This document shows positions 9,266 to 18,000 of a DNA stretch of 64,000 nucleotides, piece after piece. Below the pieces are notes generated by a model. The model ran no database searches, was not told where the DNA came from, and saw nothing but the letters and a program-made list of their open reading frames with translations. Each line of letters opens with the position of its first letter. The first letter of the stretch is position 1. The stretch spans positions 124,001 through 188,000 of the forward strand of contig JAKPQA010000035.1 of assembly GCA_029547025.1 (NCBI GenBank). The letters are read 5' to 3'. The stretch is from Armatimonadota bacterium. Lineage in GTDB: Bacteria > Armatimonadota > Zipacnadia > UBA1398 > JAKPQA01. The translations under genes and the position numbers were made by a program.

Positions 9266-10956
9266 GGCGTGCTCGAGCGGTCGAGCAAACCGGCGGCGAC
9301 GAGGGCGTGCGCCACCGACGGGTGCAAGAGGTCGGGCGCGAAGCGGGGATCCCATTGGACGCGTGAGACGACATCGCGCACCGGCCCCTTCATGCCCGCC
9401 AGCAGGATGCGGATGCCCAGTGCGGCACCGTCGGAGAAGAGGTCCTCGAGCATGTGCACACCGACGGCGTCGATGTCGTTGACTGCCGAGAGGTCGAGGA
9501 CGATCCACCTGAGCCCGGGCCTCGCGGCGATCGCCTCACGGACACGGCTGTCGACGAAGGCCATGTTCGCGAAGTAGAGGGAGGCATCGACGCGCAGGAT
9601 CAGGCAGTGTTCGAAGGTCTGTGCCTCGGGATAGCGGTCGAGGTTGCGGAAGACGCCGCCCTCGACAAGCCCGAGCTCCGCCATGTGGGGGTGCGCGCTG
9701 CGCCAGATGAACTGCGCCAGCGAGAGTCCCACGCCGAGGAGCAGTCCGGGCTCGATCCCCAGCCCGAGCGTGGCGGCGAAGGTGAGCACCAGCACGTGGC
9801 CATCGCGTGGGCGCACACGGAAGAGCCTGGCCGGCTCACGGGCGTCGAACAGACTGGTCACGGCAACCATAACGATGGCCGCCAGCGCAACCTTGGGCAG
9901 GTGGCGAAACACGGGAGTCAGGAAGACGATGGTGGCGAGGACAAGGGCGGCCGAGATCAGGCCCGCGAGACCGGTGCGGGCTCCGGCGCGGTAGTTGACC
10001 GCCGTTCGCGAGAGCCCACCGGTGACGGGATACCCGCCGCACACGGCGGCGGCGGCATTGGCAAGACCCAGCCCGATGAGCTCCTGGCTGGGCTCGACCT
10101 TCTGCCTCTCCCTGGCAGCGATGAACTTGACGACCGCGACGGACTCCATGAAGCCCACGAGCGAGATGGTCAGCGCCGTGGGCAACAGGTCGATCATGAC
10201 GGCCCATTCGGTCTCGGGAAGCGACAGGGGCGGCAGACCTTGAGGCACATGACCCACCATGCGGACCCCTCGACCGTCGAGCCCCAGTAGCCATGCGGCG
10301 AGAATGGAGGCCGCACAGACGGCGAGGGCGGCCGGGATCCTCGGGGCGGCTTTGCTCAGGATGACGAGAGCGGCGATGCAGGCCAGACCGAGGATCAGCG
10401 TGTCTCCGTGGGTCTTGGGTATGGCGGCCACGAGAGCCCTCACCAGGCGCGGGAATGACTCGCCCCCGTCGACATCCACACCGAGCAGGTGCTTGGCCTG
10501 GCTCAGCCCAATGATGATAGCGGCGGCCGAAGTGAACCCGCTGATCACCGCGTGCGATACGAAGTTGACCAGCACACCCAGGCGCAGCAATCCCATGGCG
10601 AGCTGGAGCGCTCCGACCACCAGCGCCAGAAGGGCCGCCAGGGCGATGTAGCGTTCCGAACCTGCCTCGGCCAGGGGCCGACACCCGGCCGCCACGAGGA
10701 GCGAGACCATGGCCACGGGGCCCACGGCCAGTTGCCTCGATGACCCGAACAGCGCATAGACGGCAAGCGGCAGCGTGGCGGCGTACAGGCCGGTTTGTGG
10801 CGGCAGACCGGCCAGCATCGAGTAGGCCGTGGCCTGAGGAACCAGCATCACGGCGACCGTGACGCCCGCCGTCAGGTCTCCGGCAAGGTCGGCACGCCGG
10901 TATCCCCGCAGCCACCCCACGGCGGGCACCGCCCGCTCGAGCAGGCCGCCCAGCAC
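9262..10956 (-). CDS. SulP family anion permease with STAS domain
   Basis: Integral membrane permease of 564 residues. The N-terminal SulP signature is GDLTAGVTVAVMLVPQATAY, with repeated hydrophobic helices to about residue 420. A cytoplasmic STAS domain follows (about 440-555, containing VDASLYFANM and VLDLSAVNDIDAVGVHML). SulP proteins carry sulfate, bicarbonate or dicarboxylates; the sulfur-related neighbours favour a sulfur oxyanion, by inference. It starts with GTG at 10956. The ribosome binding site is built on a run of nine G residues followed by AGG (minus strand), a possible slippage site. It is the last gene of the 13536-9262 operon. Confidence 0.93.
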   Translation of the reverse strand: MLGGLLERAVPAVGWLRGYRRADLAGDLTAGVTVAVMLVPQATAYSMLAGLPPQTGLYAATLPLAVYALFGSSRQLAVGPVAMVSLLVAAGCRPLAEAGSERYIALAALLALVVGALQLAMGLLRLGVLVNFVSHAVISGFTSAAAIIIGLSQAKHLLGVDVDGGESFPRLVRALVAAIPKTHGDTLILGLACIAALVILSKAAPRIPAALAVCAASILAAWLLGLDGRGVRMVGHVPQGLPPLSLPETEWAVMIDLLPTALTISLVGFMESVAVVKFIAARERQKVEPSQELIGLGLANAAAAVCGGYPVTGGLSRTAVNYRAGARTGLAGLISAALVLATIVFLTPVFRHLPKVALAAIVMVAVTSLFDAREPARLFRVRPRDGHVLVLTFAATLGLGIEPGLLLGVGLSLAQFIWRSAHPHMAELGLVEGGVFRNLDRYPEAQTFEHCLILRVDASLYFANMAFVDSRVREAIAARPGLRWIVLDLSAVNDIDAVGVHMLEDLFSDGAALGIRILLAGMKGPVRDVVSRVQWDPRFAPDLLHPSVAHALVAAGLLDRSSTP

Positions 10957-10971
10957 GGGCCTCCCCCCCCC
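10957..10971 (-). promoter_or_regulatory. Homopolymeric ribosome binding site of the SulP gene
   Basis: Reading the minus strand, nine consecutive G residues (10971-10963) are followed by AGGCCC and the GTG start at 10956. The tract itself forms the Shine-Dalgarno. Length changes by slipped-strand replication would alter the spacing or strength of the site. Confidence 0.5.
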
Positions 10972-10998
10972 TGTATCAGCTCCGGCTCTCGCGGAGGC

Positions 10999-11559
10999 CT
11001 AGAGGCCAGCGGATTCGAGCCATGCGAGGAGCCCGATGAGGACTGCGGCCATGACGACGACCGCGTACTCGGTGCGCCTGAGGCCCAGTGCCTCGGTGAG
11101 CGTTAGCTTGGCGAACTTGCCCGCCGCCAACGGTCCCCGAGCAAGGCGGGGGTAGGCCAGAGCGAACAGCGCCGACCCAACGAGTATCCCGCCGATCCCG
11201 CCGATCAGGGCATCCATCGTCCCGTGGCCGGCGGCCGCGGCGGCCGTTCCCGGGCAGTAGCCGAGAAGCCCGAAGCCGACCCCGAAGATGAGCCCGCCCA
11301 CCACCGTCGAACCCCAGCCGCCCGGCTTGATGTGAAGCTGCGCCAGACCGGCAGCCGTGAGTAGGTGTACGCCAATCATGCCGACGACCACGGCCGAGAG
11401 CATGAGCTTGAGCACGGTGAAGTCCGTCAGCAGGAGCTGGCCCACGATCACGTCATAGGATGTGGCGCCACCCTTCTGCAGCAGGAAGCCAAACCCGACG
11501 CCGATGAGCAGGCCGATCAGCAGCTGGGCGGGCTGGTTCGCATGGAGTCTCGCCAACAT
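10999..11559 (-). CDS. YeeE/YedE family transporter, second copy
   Basis: Hydrophobic protein of 186 residues of the YeeE/YedE (DUF395, TsuA-like) family, whose members take up thiosulfate or other sulfur species. Family features are LLIGVGFGFLLQKGGATSYD near the N-terminus and the GLLGYCPGTAAAAAGHG segment carrying the conserved cysteine (GYCPGT). Several membrane helices alternate with short loops. The ATG at 11559 has a perfect AGGAGGTG five bases upstream. It lies 11 bases downstream of its paralogue. In this family two half-size proteins often form one transporter, so I infer that the two genes act together. Confidence 0.9.
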   Translation of the reverse strand: MLARLHANQPAQLLIGLLIGVGFGFLLQKGGATSYDVIVGQLLLTDFTVLKLMLSAVVVGMIGVHLLTAAGLAQLHIKPGGWGSTVVGGLIFGVGFGLLGYCPGTAAAAAGHGTMDALIGGIGGILVGSALFALAYPRLARGPLAAGKFAKLTLTEALGLRRTEYAVVVMAAVLIGLLAWLESAGL

Positions 11560-11570
11560 GGTGCCACCTC

Positions 11571-12092
11571 CTATGAGCCGAGGACATGGAAGAGGAACAT
11601 CGCCGTGGTGATGCCGCCGGCGAAGAATGCCATGATGGCTGCCCAGCCACTGAGGGCGAGCTGCAGGCCGCCGCTGATGCCGTGCCCGCTGGTGCATCCG
11701 CCGGCCCATCGGGCGCCGAAGCCCATCAGGATGCCACCGGCGACGGCGGCAACCAGTCGCCACGAGGCGGAATCACCAAAGGCGCTGGCCCACCGCGACG
11801 GGACCCACTGAACGGCCGCGGTGCCGGAGGCCAGGGCCGAAAGCGCCGAGCCGATGACCACGCCCAGCAGGAGCATCCACTGCCAGTCGATCCTCGTGCC
11901 GACCTGCTGGATGTAGGGGTGCTCCTCGGCCTTCCGCGACCCGGCCAGGCGCGCCAGGATTCCGCAGGTCGTGGCATAGGATGTCGAGCACCCGAGCGGC
12001 CTGTTCGAGAAGACGAAGGCCAGGCAGCTCAGCACGCCTATGCCGGCCCCGGCGACGTAGGGAGACCAGCGATCCATCACCAACCAGTCCAT
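11571..12092 (-). CDS. YeeE/YedE family transporter, first copy
   Basis: Membrane protein of 173 residues, paralogue of the gene immediately downstream. It shows FVFSNRPLGCSTSYATTCG near the N-terminus and the conserved GGCTSGHGISGGLQLALSG near the C-terminus, both with the family's cysteines that relay sulfur species across the membrane. The ATG at 12092 is preceded by GGAGGTG; a longer open frame to 12176 overlaps the upstream CstB-like gene and is rejected. It sits 22 bases downstream of that gene. The pairing with a persulfide-processing enzyme resembles the bigR/blh/pmpAB loci of Proteobacteria. Confidence 0.9.
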   Translation of the reverse strand: MDWLVMDRWSPYVAGAGIGVLSCLAFVFSNRPLGCSTSYATTCGILARLAGSRKAEEHPYIQQVGTRIDWQWMLLLGVVIGSALSALASGTAAVQWVPSRWASAFGDSASWRLVAAVAGGILMGFGARWAGGCTSGHGISGGLQLALSGWAAIMAFFAGGITTAMFLFHVLGS

Positions 12093-12114
12093 GGCTGTCA
12101 CCTCCGAGACCGTG

Positions 12115-13536
12115 CTACTGGGTGGCCGCGAAGCGGGGCCCGTGGGGGGCCACGCATCGGGCACACTCGGGCCCAAGCCCCGCGGCAGTCCAGGCCGTCA
12201 TGCCGCCCGCGGCGTTGAGGAGCTTCTTGAACCCGCGCTGCAGGAGCAGGGCGGCGCCGAGGCTCGAGCGGTTCCCGCTATTGCAGGTCAGCACCGTTGG
12301 CTGTTCGGGGTCCAGCTCGACGTAGCGGGTGCGGAGATCGGGAGCAGGGATGTTGATGGCCCCGTCGATGTGGCCTCCGGCGAACTCGTTGGGGGCGCGA
12401 GTGTCGACGAGCACGATGCCGGACCCACCGCTGACCATGGCCTGGAGTTCCGGCAGGCCCACCTGGCGCAGGTGACCGAGTTCGTAGCCCGCGTTGGACC
12501 AAGCCGTCATGCCTCCCGCGAGAGAGCCAACCACGCGGTCCAGTCCCACTCTCCTCAGCCAGGTGACGCTCTCGCTCAACGGGGCTGAGTCGTCGCTCAC
12601 AATGAGAATGTCCTTGTCCGGGGGCAGAATCCACCCAGCGAAGGTGGCAAAGTTGCCGGCCAGGCTGATGTGATAGGCTCCCGGGATGTGCGCCCCGCCG
12701 AATGCCTCATAGGAGCGGATGTCGAGCACGATGGAGTCCTCGCCGGCGGCGCGGTCGCGGAATGCCTTGGGCGCGAGCGGCACGACTGGAGGCAGATCGG
12801 CGACCACGGCGGGTCCCGCTCCGTTGATGGCGCTACAGCGGCTGAAGTGGTCCGGCGCTCCCGGCATGTTGGTGGTCAGCGAGGTGATGAACTCCTCGCG
12901 CGACGTAAGAGCTAAGGCGGGGTTGTAGAGCGCCTCATAGCCGACGGTGCTCGTGCGCTTGGCGCCCATGGCACGACCACAGAGCGAGCCAGCACCGTGG
13001 GCGGGGTAGACCTCGCAGTAAGCGGGGAGCGTCAGGAGCTGCTGGTGCAGGCTGTCGTAGAGCCGGGACGCCAGATCGCGCGCCTGCCCCGGAAACAGAT
13101 CGGGTCGGCCCACATCGCCAACGAAAAGGGTATCGCCGCAGAACACTGACACGGGCTGGTCGCCGCGGGAACGGTCGGCCACCACGTATGAGATGTGCTC
13201 CGGGGTGTGCCCCGGGGTGTCACGCACCTCGACGCTCAGATTGCCGATCTGGAATGAGTCACCCTGCCCCACTGCCACGCTGTCGAAGGATCCACTGCCG
13301 GCCTTGGGGACGTAGATCGTGGCACCGGTGACCCGGGCCAGGTCCATGTGGCCGGAGACGAAGTCGGCATGCAGATGGGTCTCCAGGATGTGTGTGATGG
13401 TCATGCCCATGGCCGATGCCGCTTCGAGGTAGATGTCGATATCGCGTCGAGGGTCGACGATGGCGCACGTCTTGGTGTCTCCGAGCAGGTATGAGCTGTG
13501 TGCGAGGCCCCTCGTGAAGAACTGCTGGACGTACAC
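12115..13536 (-). CDS. CstB-like persulfide dioxygenase with two rhodanese domains
   Basis: Cytoplasmic enzyme of 473 residues. The N-terminal metallo-beta-lactamase fold carries the metal motif THLHADFVSGH (H54, H56, D58) and a later FCGDTLFVGDVGRPDL, as in persulfide dioxygenases. A first rhodanese domain (VLDIRSYEAFGGAHIPGAYH) has DDSAPLSE where the active cysteine should be and is presumably inactive. The second keeps the active loop TCNSGNRSS with C418. This dioxygenase/pseudo-rhodanese/rhodanese order matches staphylococcal CstB, which oxidises persulfides to thiosulfate. The GTG at 13536 has AAGGAG seven bases upstream; open sequence further upstream lacks a site. It heads the sulfur operon. 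Confidence 0.9.
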   Translation of the reverse strand: MYVQQFFTRGLAHSSYLLGDTKTCAIVDPRRDIDIYLEAASAMGMTITHILETHLHADFVSGHMDLARVTGATIYVPKAGSGSFDSVAVGQGDSFQIGNLSVEVRDTPGHTPEHISYVVADRSRGDQPVSVFCGDTLFVGDVGRPDLFPGQARDLASRLYDSLHQQLLTLPAYCEVYPAHGAGSLCGRAMGAKRTSTVGYEALYNPALALTSREEFITSLTTNMPGAPDHFSRCSAINGAGPAVVADLPPVVPLAPKAFRDRAAGEDSIVLDIRSYEAFGGAHIPGAYHISLAGNFATFAGWILPPDKDILIVSDDSAPLSESVTWLRRVGLDRVVGSLAGGMTAWSNAGYELGHLRQVGLPELQAMVSGGSGIVLVDTRAPNEFAGGHIDGAINIPAPDLRTRYVELDPEQPTVLTCNSGNRSSLGAALLLQRGFKKLLNAAGGMTAWTAAGLGPECARCVAPHGPRFAATQ

Positions 13537-13803
13537 GCAATCGCTCCTTTCCGCTACCCAACGCTGTGGCGCGCCGTTGATGCGGGCAGCATCCGAGGCA
13601 AGCAGCCCGGATAGGTGAGCGCTCGACGCCCGGATTCGAGTTCCCCTGGCTGCCGGGCGAATCGGCTCATGGCCCGTCGGCCCGCAAACTCGGTGCCGCC
13701 CGGAAAGTGGAGTTGCTGTGGAGCGGCGCAACCTTCTGGTGGGGTCCTCGTCTCTGTGGGCGTAGGGCGAACGCGGACCCTGCGCGGAAGGGTGACAGCA
13801 ACC

Positions 13804-14103
13804 ATGGAACGCCGACCAATTCTGCCTCTCGGCATCGGGCTTGTGCTCCTAGGACTTGTGGCTCTGCTGAACCCCTTTGGCCCCATGGACGAAGGGCTCG
13901 GGAACACGCGAGCCGAGAGCGCTGAGACGCCGGAGTTCCTGCGGAGTGGCCGCGGACCGGTGCCCTTGGTGGCCCCCATTGAACCGAGCGCGGCGCCGGT
14001 GACCGACGGCGAAGGGTTCCGACCCGCCGCACGGCCGTCGAAGGTGAAGACTCTGCGGCCTCGCCCGGCGCCGATCTCGACGGCCACGCCGGTAGCGCAG
14101 TAG
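13804..14103 (+). CDS. Small single-pass membrane protein, unknown
   Basis: A 99-residue open frame starting MERRPILPLGIGLVLLGLVA, with one clear transmembrane helix at about 7-25. A proline- and arginine-rich, low-complexity C-terminus ends PAPISTATPVAQ. The ATG at 13804 has GGAAGGGTG about nine bases upstream. An extended frame back to 13615 lacks a ribosome binding site. It is divergent from the CstB-like gene and convergent with the gene at 14166. I know no family. It may be a small membrane anchor, or a chance frame in GC-rich DNA. Confidence 0.45.
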   Translation: MERRPILPLGIGLVLLGLVALLNPFGPMDEGLGNTRAESAETPEFLRSGRGPVPLVAPIEPSAAPVTDGEGFRPAARPSKVKTLRPRPAPISTATPVAQ

Positions 14104-14165
14104 GCCCGGCAGGTCGGCGTGCGACGAGCTCCGTGAAGTGGGGCGTGGGCCGCGGCACGGGACGC

Positions 14166-15008
14166 CTACGCGCCCGCCCCGTTGCCCGATGCCGCGTGTT
14201 CGGCCAGCCACTGGCCGAGCTCAGTCAGCCGGAGCCCGTGCCCAGGGCGCAGGAGCGCATCGGCGTCGATGCCGGGCCACGCATGCAGGTGAGGCGGGAG
14301 CGCCACGAGGCCGTCGACCAGTGCGGGCGGCGGGTAGACGTTGAGTAGTGTCGCGCCGGCTCTCATGTTGCGCTCGATGACGTCGAGGACGGCATGCAGG
14401 TCGGCTTCGCCATAGGGGAAGCCGCGTCCCAGCTCCAGCGAGTAGCCCCAGGCCGTCAGGTCTCCGCGGCGGCAGCCAGTCACCAGAAAACGGGGCGGGT
14501 TCATCGGGCTCGCCACGGCGAGCCCGTGAAGAGCCGTGACGGCAGAGGGACCTCGCGACCGGGCGAGCCGCGCCCATCCGCCCGGGCCCCAGTCGACCTC
14601 GCTGACGACCACTTGGGCGCCCAGTCCGGCGTCGCGGCAGAATCCGAGAACGTCGGCGAAGCGTACCGGCCGGGTGGTGGGACTGCCTGGTCCGACCCCG
14701 ATGCGCACCCACTTGAGCTGGCGCGGTGCGGCCTCGTGAATGCGCCCCAGCTCCTCAACCGTCAGAATGCGTCGCCGCCGCAGATGCCCGGGGTCCGCTT
14801 GGACCCAGGGCCCGTCGAGGCCAAATGGGATGCCCGCGGCCTCCAGCACGCGGGCCGTCGTGCAGAGGTCCCCCACGGTGCGGTGAGGTGGGATGTCGGC
14901 CTCGATGGCCAGGCTGTATGACGGGAACGCCCCCGCCAGGAGCTCGCCCAGGCCACGGAGCACTCGGGGACTCGCCGCATAGCTCTCCACGCTCAGCGAG
15001 ACGTGCAT
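14166..15008 (-). CDS. Uncharacterised protein, possible TIM-barrel fold
   Basis: A 280-residue protein beginning MHVSLSVESYAASPRVLRGL, without signal peptide or membrane helices. Alternating strand-helix segments (YSLAIEADIP, IPFGLDGPWVQADP, LKWVRIGVGPGSP, LGAQVVVSEVDWGPGGW) suggest a barrel with acidic residues at strand ends. This is an impression, not a recognised domain. It lies 29 bases downstream of the M28-FtsX fusion gene on the same strand and is probably co-transcribed with it, so a shared role is possible. Confidence 0.65.
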   Translation of the reverse strand: MHVSLSVESYAASPRVLRGLGELLAGAFPSYSLAIEADIPPHRTVGDLCTTARVLEAAGIPFGLDGPWVQADPGHLRRRRILTVEELGRIHEAAPRQLKWVRIGVGPGSPTTRPVRFADVLGFCRDAGLGAQVVVSEVDWGPGGWARLARSRGPSAVTALHGLAVASPMNPPRFLVTGCRRGDLTAWGYSLELGRGFPYGEADLHAVLDVIERNMRAGATLLNVYPPPALVDGLVALPPHLHAWPGIDADALLRPGHGLRLTELGQWLAEHAASGNGAGA

Positions 15009-15037
15009 CGTGCCGGCCCGTGACTCCAGGCGCTACG

Positions 15038-18000
15038 CTAGGCCGTGACGGTCTCGGCCTCGCGGCTGAGATACTCCGTGGCCCGCTCCGCGTATACCTC
15101 ACGCTGCTCGGGCGTGAGCGTGCGCCAGATGAGAAGTTGCTTGCGGAACACGTTGAGGAACAGCCAGTTGGTCTTCTTCCACGAGCTGATGTCCCCGGCT
15201 TCGCGGTGCATGTGTAGGGTGATGGCGTACACGTTCATCTCACCCGTCGGCTCGGTAACAATGCGAAGGTGTTGGCTTACTCCGAGGTCGTAAGGCGCCA
15301 GCCACATCAGCAGCTCGACGACATAGCCCTCACCGTGTTCGCACTCGATGGTCGAGAAGCTCACGCCCTCGGTGTAGAAGTCGCCGCCGGCATAGCCGAC
15401 GTACGCCTCGAAGAACTCGACGAGGAACATGTTGGCGGCCCGGCCATTGAGCCCGGTCACCGTGAAGGGCATGGGCAGCACCAGGTTGTCGCCATCGGGC
15501 TCGGGCAGCTTCCACTTGCGGTCGACGTCGGGGACCGAGATCTCGGCGGCCCGGCGCGCGGGCCAGAGGGTCGACAGGAGCACTGTCGCCACCACGACCA
15601 TCGTCGAAGCCACGGCTGCCTTGGAGGAGTAGTTCAGCGAGATGCCACTGCCCTCGATGTTGCCCGTCAGGAACAGCACCTTGGCCAGGATCTGTCCCAT
15701 GAGATAGCCGACAATGGCTCCGATGTTGGCGTAGACGCAGGACTCGGCCAGGAACAGGGTGCCGATGTGCGTGGGGTTGAGCCCCACGGCGCTGAAGATG
15801 TGGATCTCGCCGATACGCTCGTAGACCGCTCCGAGCATGGTGTTGAGCACGATCATGGCGGCGATGAGGATGGGGATGATCACCGTCTCGAGCCCGTCCA
15901 GCCGCTGGCGTCCAATGGAGCTGTAGAGCATGACCTTGGCTGGCTCGTCCCCATGGGCAACCTCACCCGCGTACATGCTGATGGCAAACCGATCCATGAA
16001 GGACTTGATGAGGTCTTGCTCGACGGCGTAATCGCGCACCCCCATGATGACCGACCGCGTGGTGCCCCCAACCCGAAGCAGACGCTCATAGGGTAGGATG
16101 AACAGCTCCCGGGCCGTGAAGTGCTTGTAGTCCTGCAGGAGCGATTCGACGCCGGTGCGCCCGAGTTTGAAGCGCTGCTGAGCCATCTCGCGGATCTGGG
16201 CGATGATCTCGGGCTTCATGTCCGCATAGTTCACGGGAGCCAGCGTCTCACCATCCAGGTCCTTGAACTTGTCGATGGCGTCGTCCGGCAGAATGCCGAC
16301 TACTCGGAAGTTGGTGCCTGAGAACTGGATGAAGGGCCCGCTCGAAAAGTACTCAGCGTCGGTCTGGCCGGGGCGGCGTTCGGGTACGCGCTGGTTCCAC
16401 CGCGCCACTTCATCCGGGTTGATCTTCAGGCCCTCCGCCACGCTCTGCGGAAGGATGCAGACATTGCCGTCGGTCTCCTCGAACCATTTGCCGCCCGGCA
16501 GCAGAGCCTTCGGCAAGTCGGTGATGTTGCGTTCGTTCGGTGAGAGCCCGAGGATGGAGTTCACGGTGAACTCGGTGGCCGGATCGCGAGCCGAGAACAC
16601 CGTCAGATATGCCTTCTTGGCGATGTCGCCCGACACCACCCACCCGCGTGGCGCCACAGGGTAGGTCTGACCGAACTCGTTGTCGATGATGGCGGGGATC
16701 GAGTCCTCGAGCGGCGCCCAGACCTTGTCGCGGATCATGAAGCCATAGTAGGCCGGCGTGCCGGCACGGCGGATCCGGTTGATCTTGGTGCCCGAGCTCA
16801 CCGATGTGAAGGAGAGCACGGTGAAGGTGAGCAGGATGAGGGTGACACACGTTAGCGCCGTGCGCATCTTGCGGCGGCGCATGTTGGCCACGCCGAGGGC
16901 GAAGGCCAGGCTCGCCGCACCCATACGGCCGACGTCGGCCTTGTGAATCCCGCCCACCTCCTGCTTGAGCTGTTCGAGCTGCTCGTTGAACTTGGTGACG
17001 ACGATGGATGTCACGATGAGCCCGAGAGCCAGCACGATGAAGGCCAGGAGGATGATGTAGGGATTGATGGCCAGGCTGAAGGCCGGGTGGACGTTCATCA
17101 AAGCGACGAAAATGACCAGGAAGATGCCGAATGTCCACCCGACTCGGCCCTGGACCGAGCTCGCCGAGATCAGCAGACGCTCGACGAAATAGGCGAAGCT
17201 CATGAGTAGTGCCAGGTAGAACAGCGCACCGCTGACCACGTCACGGGCGGACTTGAGCACGTCGGGATAGGCGTTGGACTCGAAGGCCCATCCGGCTCTC
17301 GCATGCGAGAGTACAGCCCCCCACTGGCGCGCCTCGCGCGCCTCATCGGCAGCCTTGAGCTCGGCCTGGGCGGCTCTGTGGAGCGTGTTCAGGCGCGGAT
17401 CCTCGACGCCTCGGGCCCGGAACGTCTTCATCCGCACCTCGTCGAGATGCCACACATCCCACGCCGCACGGTGCAGCGTGAGAGGGATGCGAGGGTTCTC
17501 GAGGGGGTTGAAGCCGATCCCCATGGGCTTCTCGGGCGAACCATTCAGCAGCACCAGACGCGCGCGGAAGATCCCCATGCCCATGGCCAACTTCACGGAC
17601 TTCGTTGGGTCACAGAACAGCGTGGCGCACGGCTCGACCGGGACGCCGAGCTCACCGGCAGGCGGGTTGAACTGGGGCAGAGCGTACCCAAAGGAGAGTG
17701 GTTCGGAATCCGTGCGCGCGTCATACACGAAGAGCTGCTCGAGCGTCTCCAGGTAGCGCTGGTCGACCAGGTCGTAGAAGTCTATGGGCCGGCAAGGAAA
17801 CACGATCACCGGCCGGATCTGGCGCCCGCGCTTACCCACATTGCGCGTGTAGCGCTTCTCGCCTTCGGATCCGAGATCGGGCGCGTAGATGACGTCGCCA
17901 CTCACGGGATCGATGTAGTAGGCGTCCACATTGCCCCAGCCGATGGCGTTGTAGCCCTGGATGGAGAACGCCCCCGAGCCGTCGGTGAGGTCCATCACAT

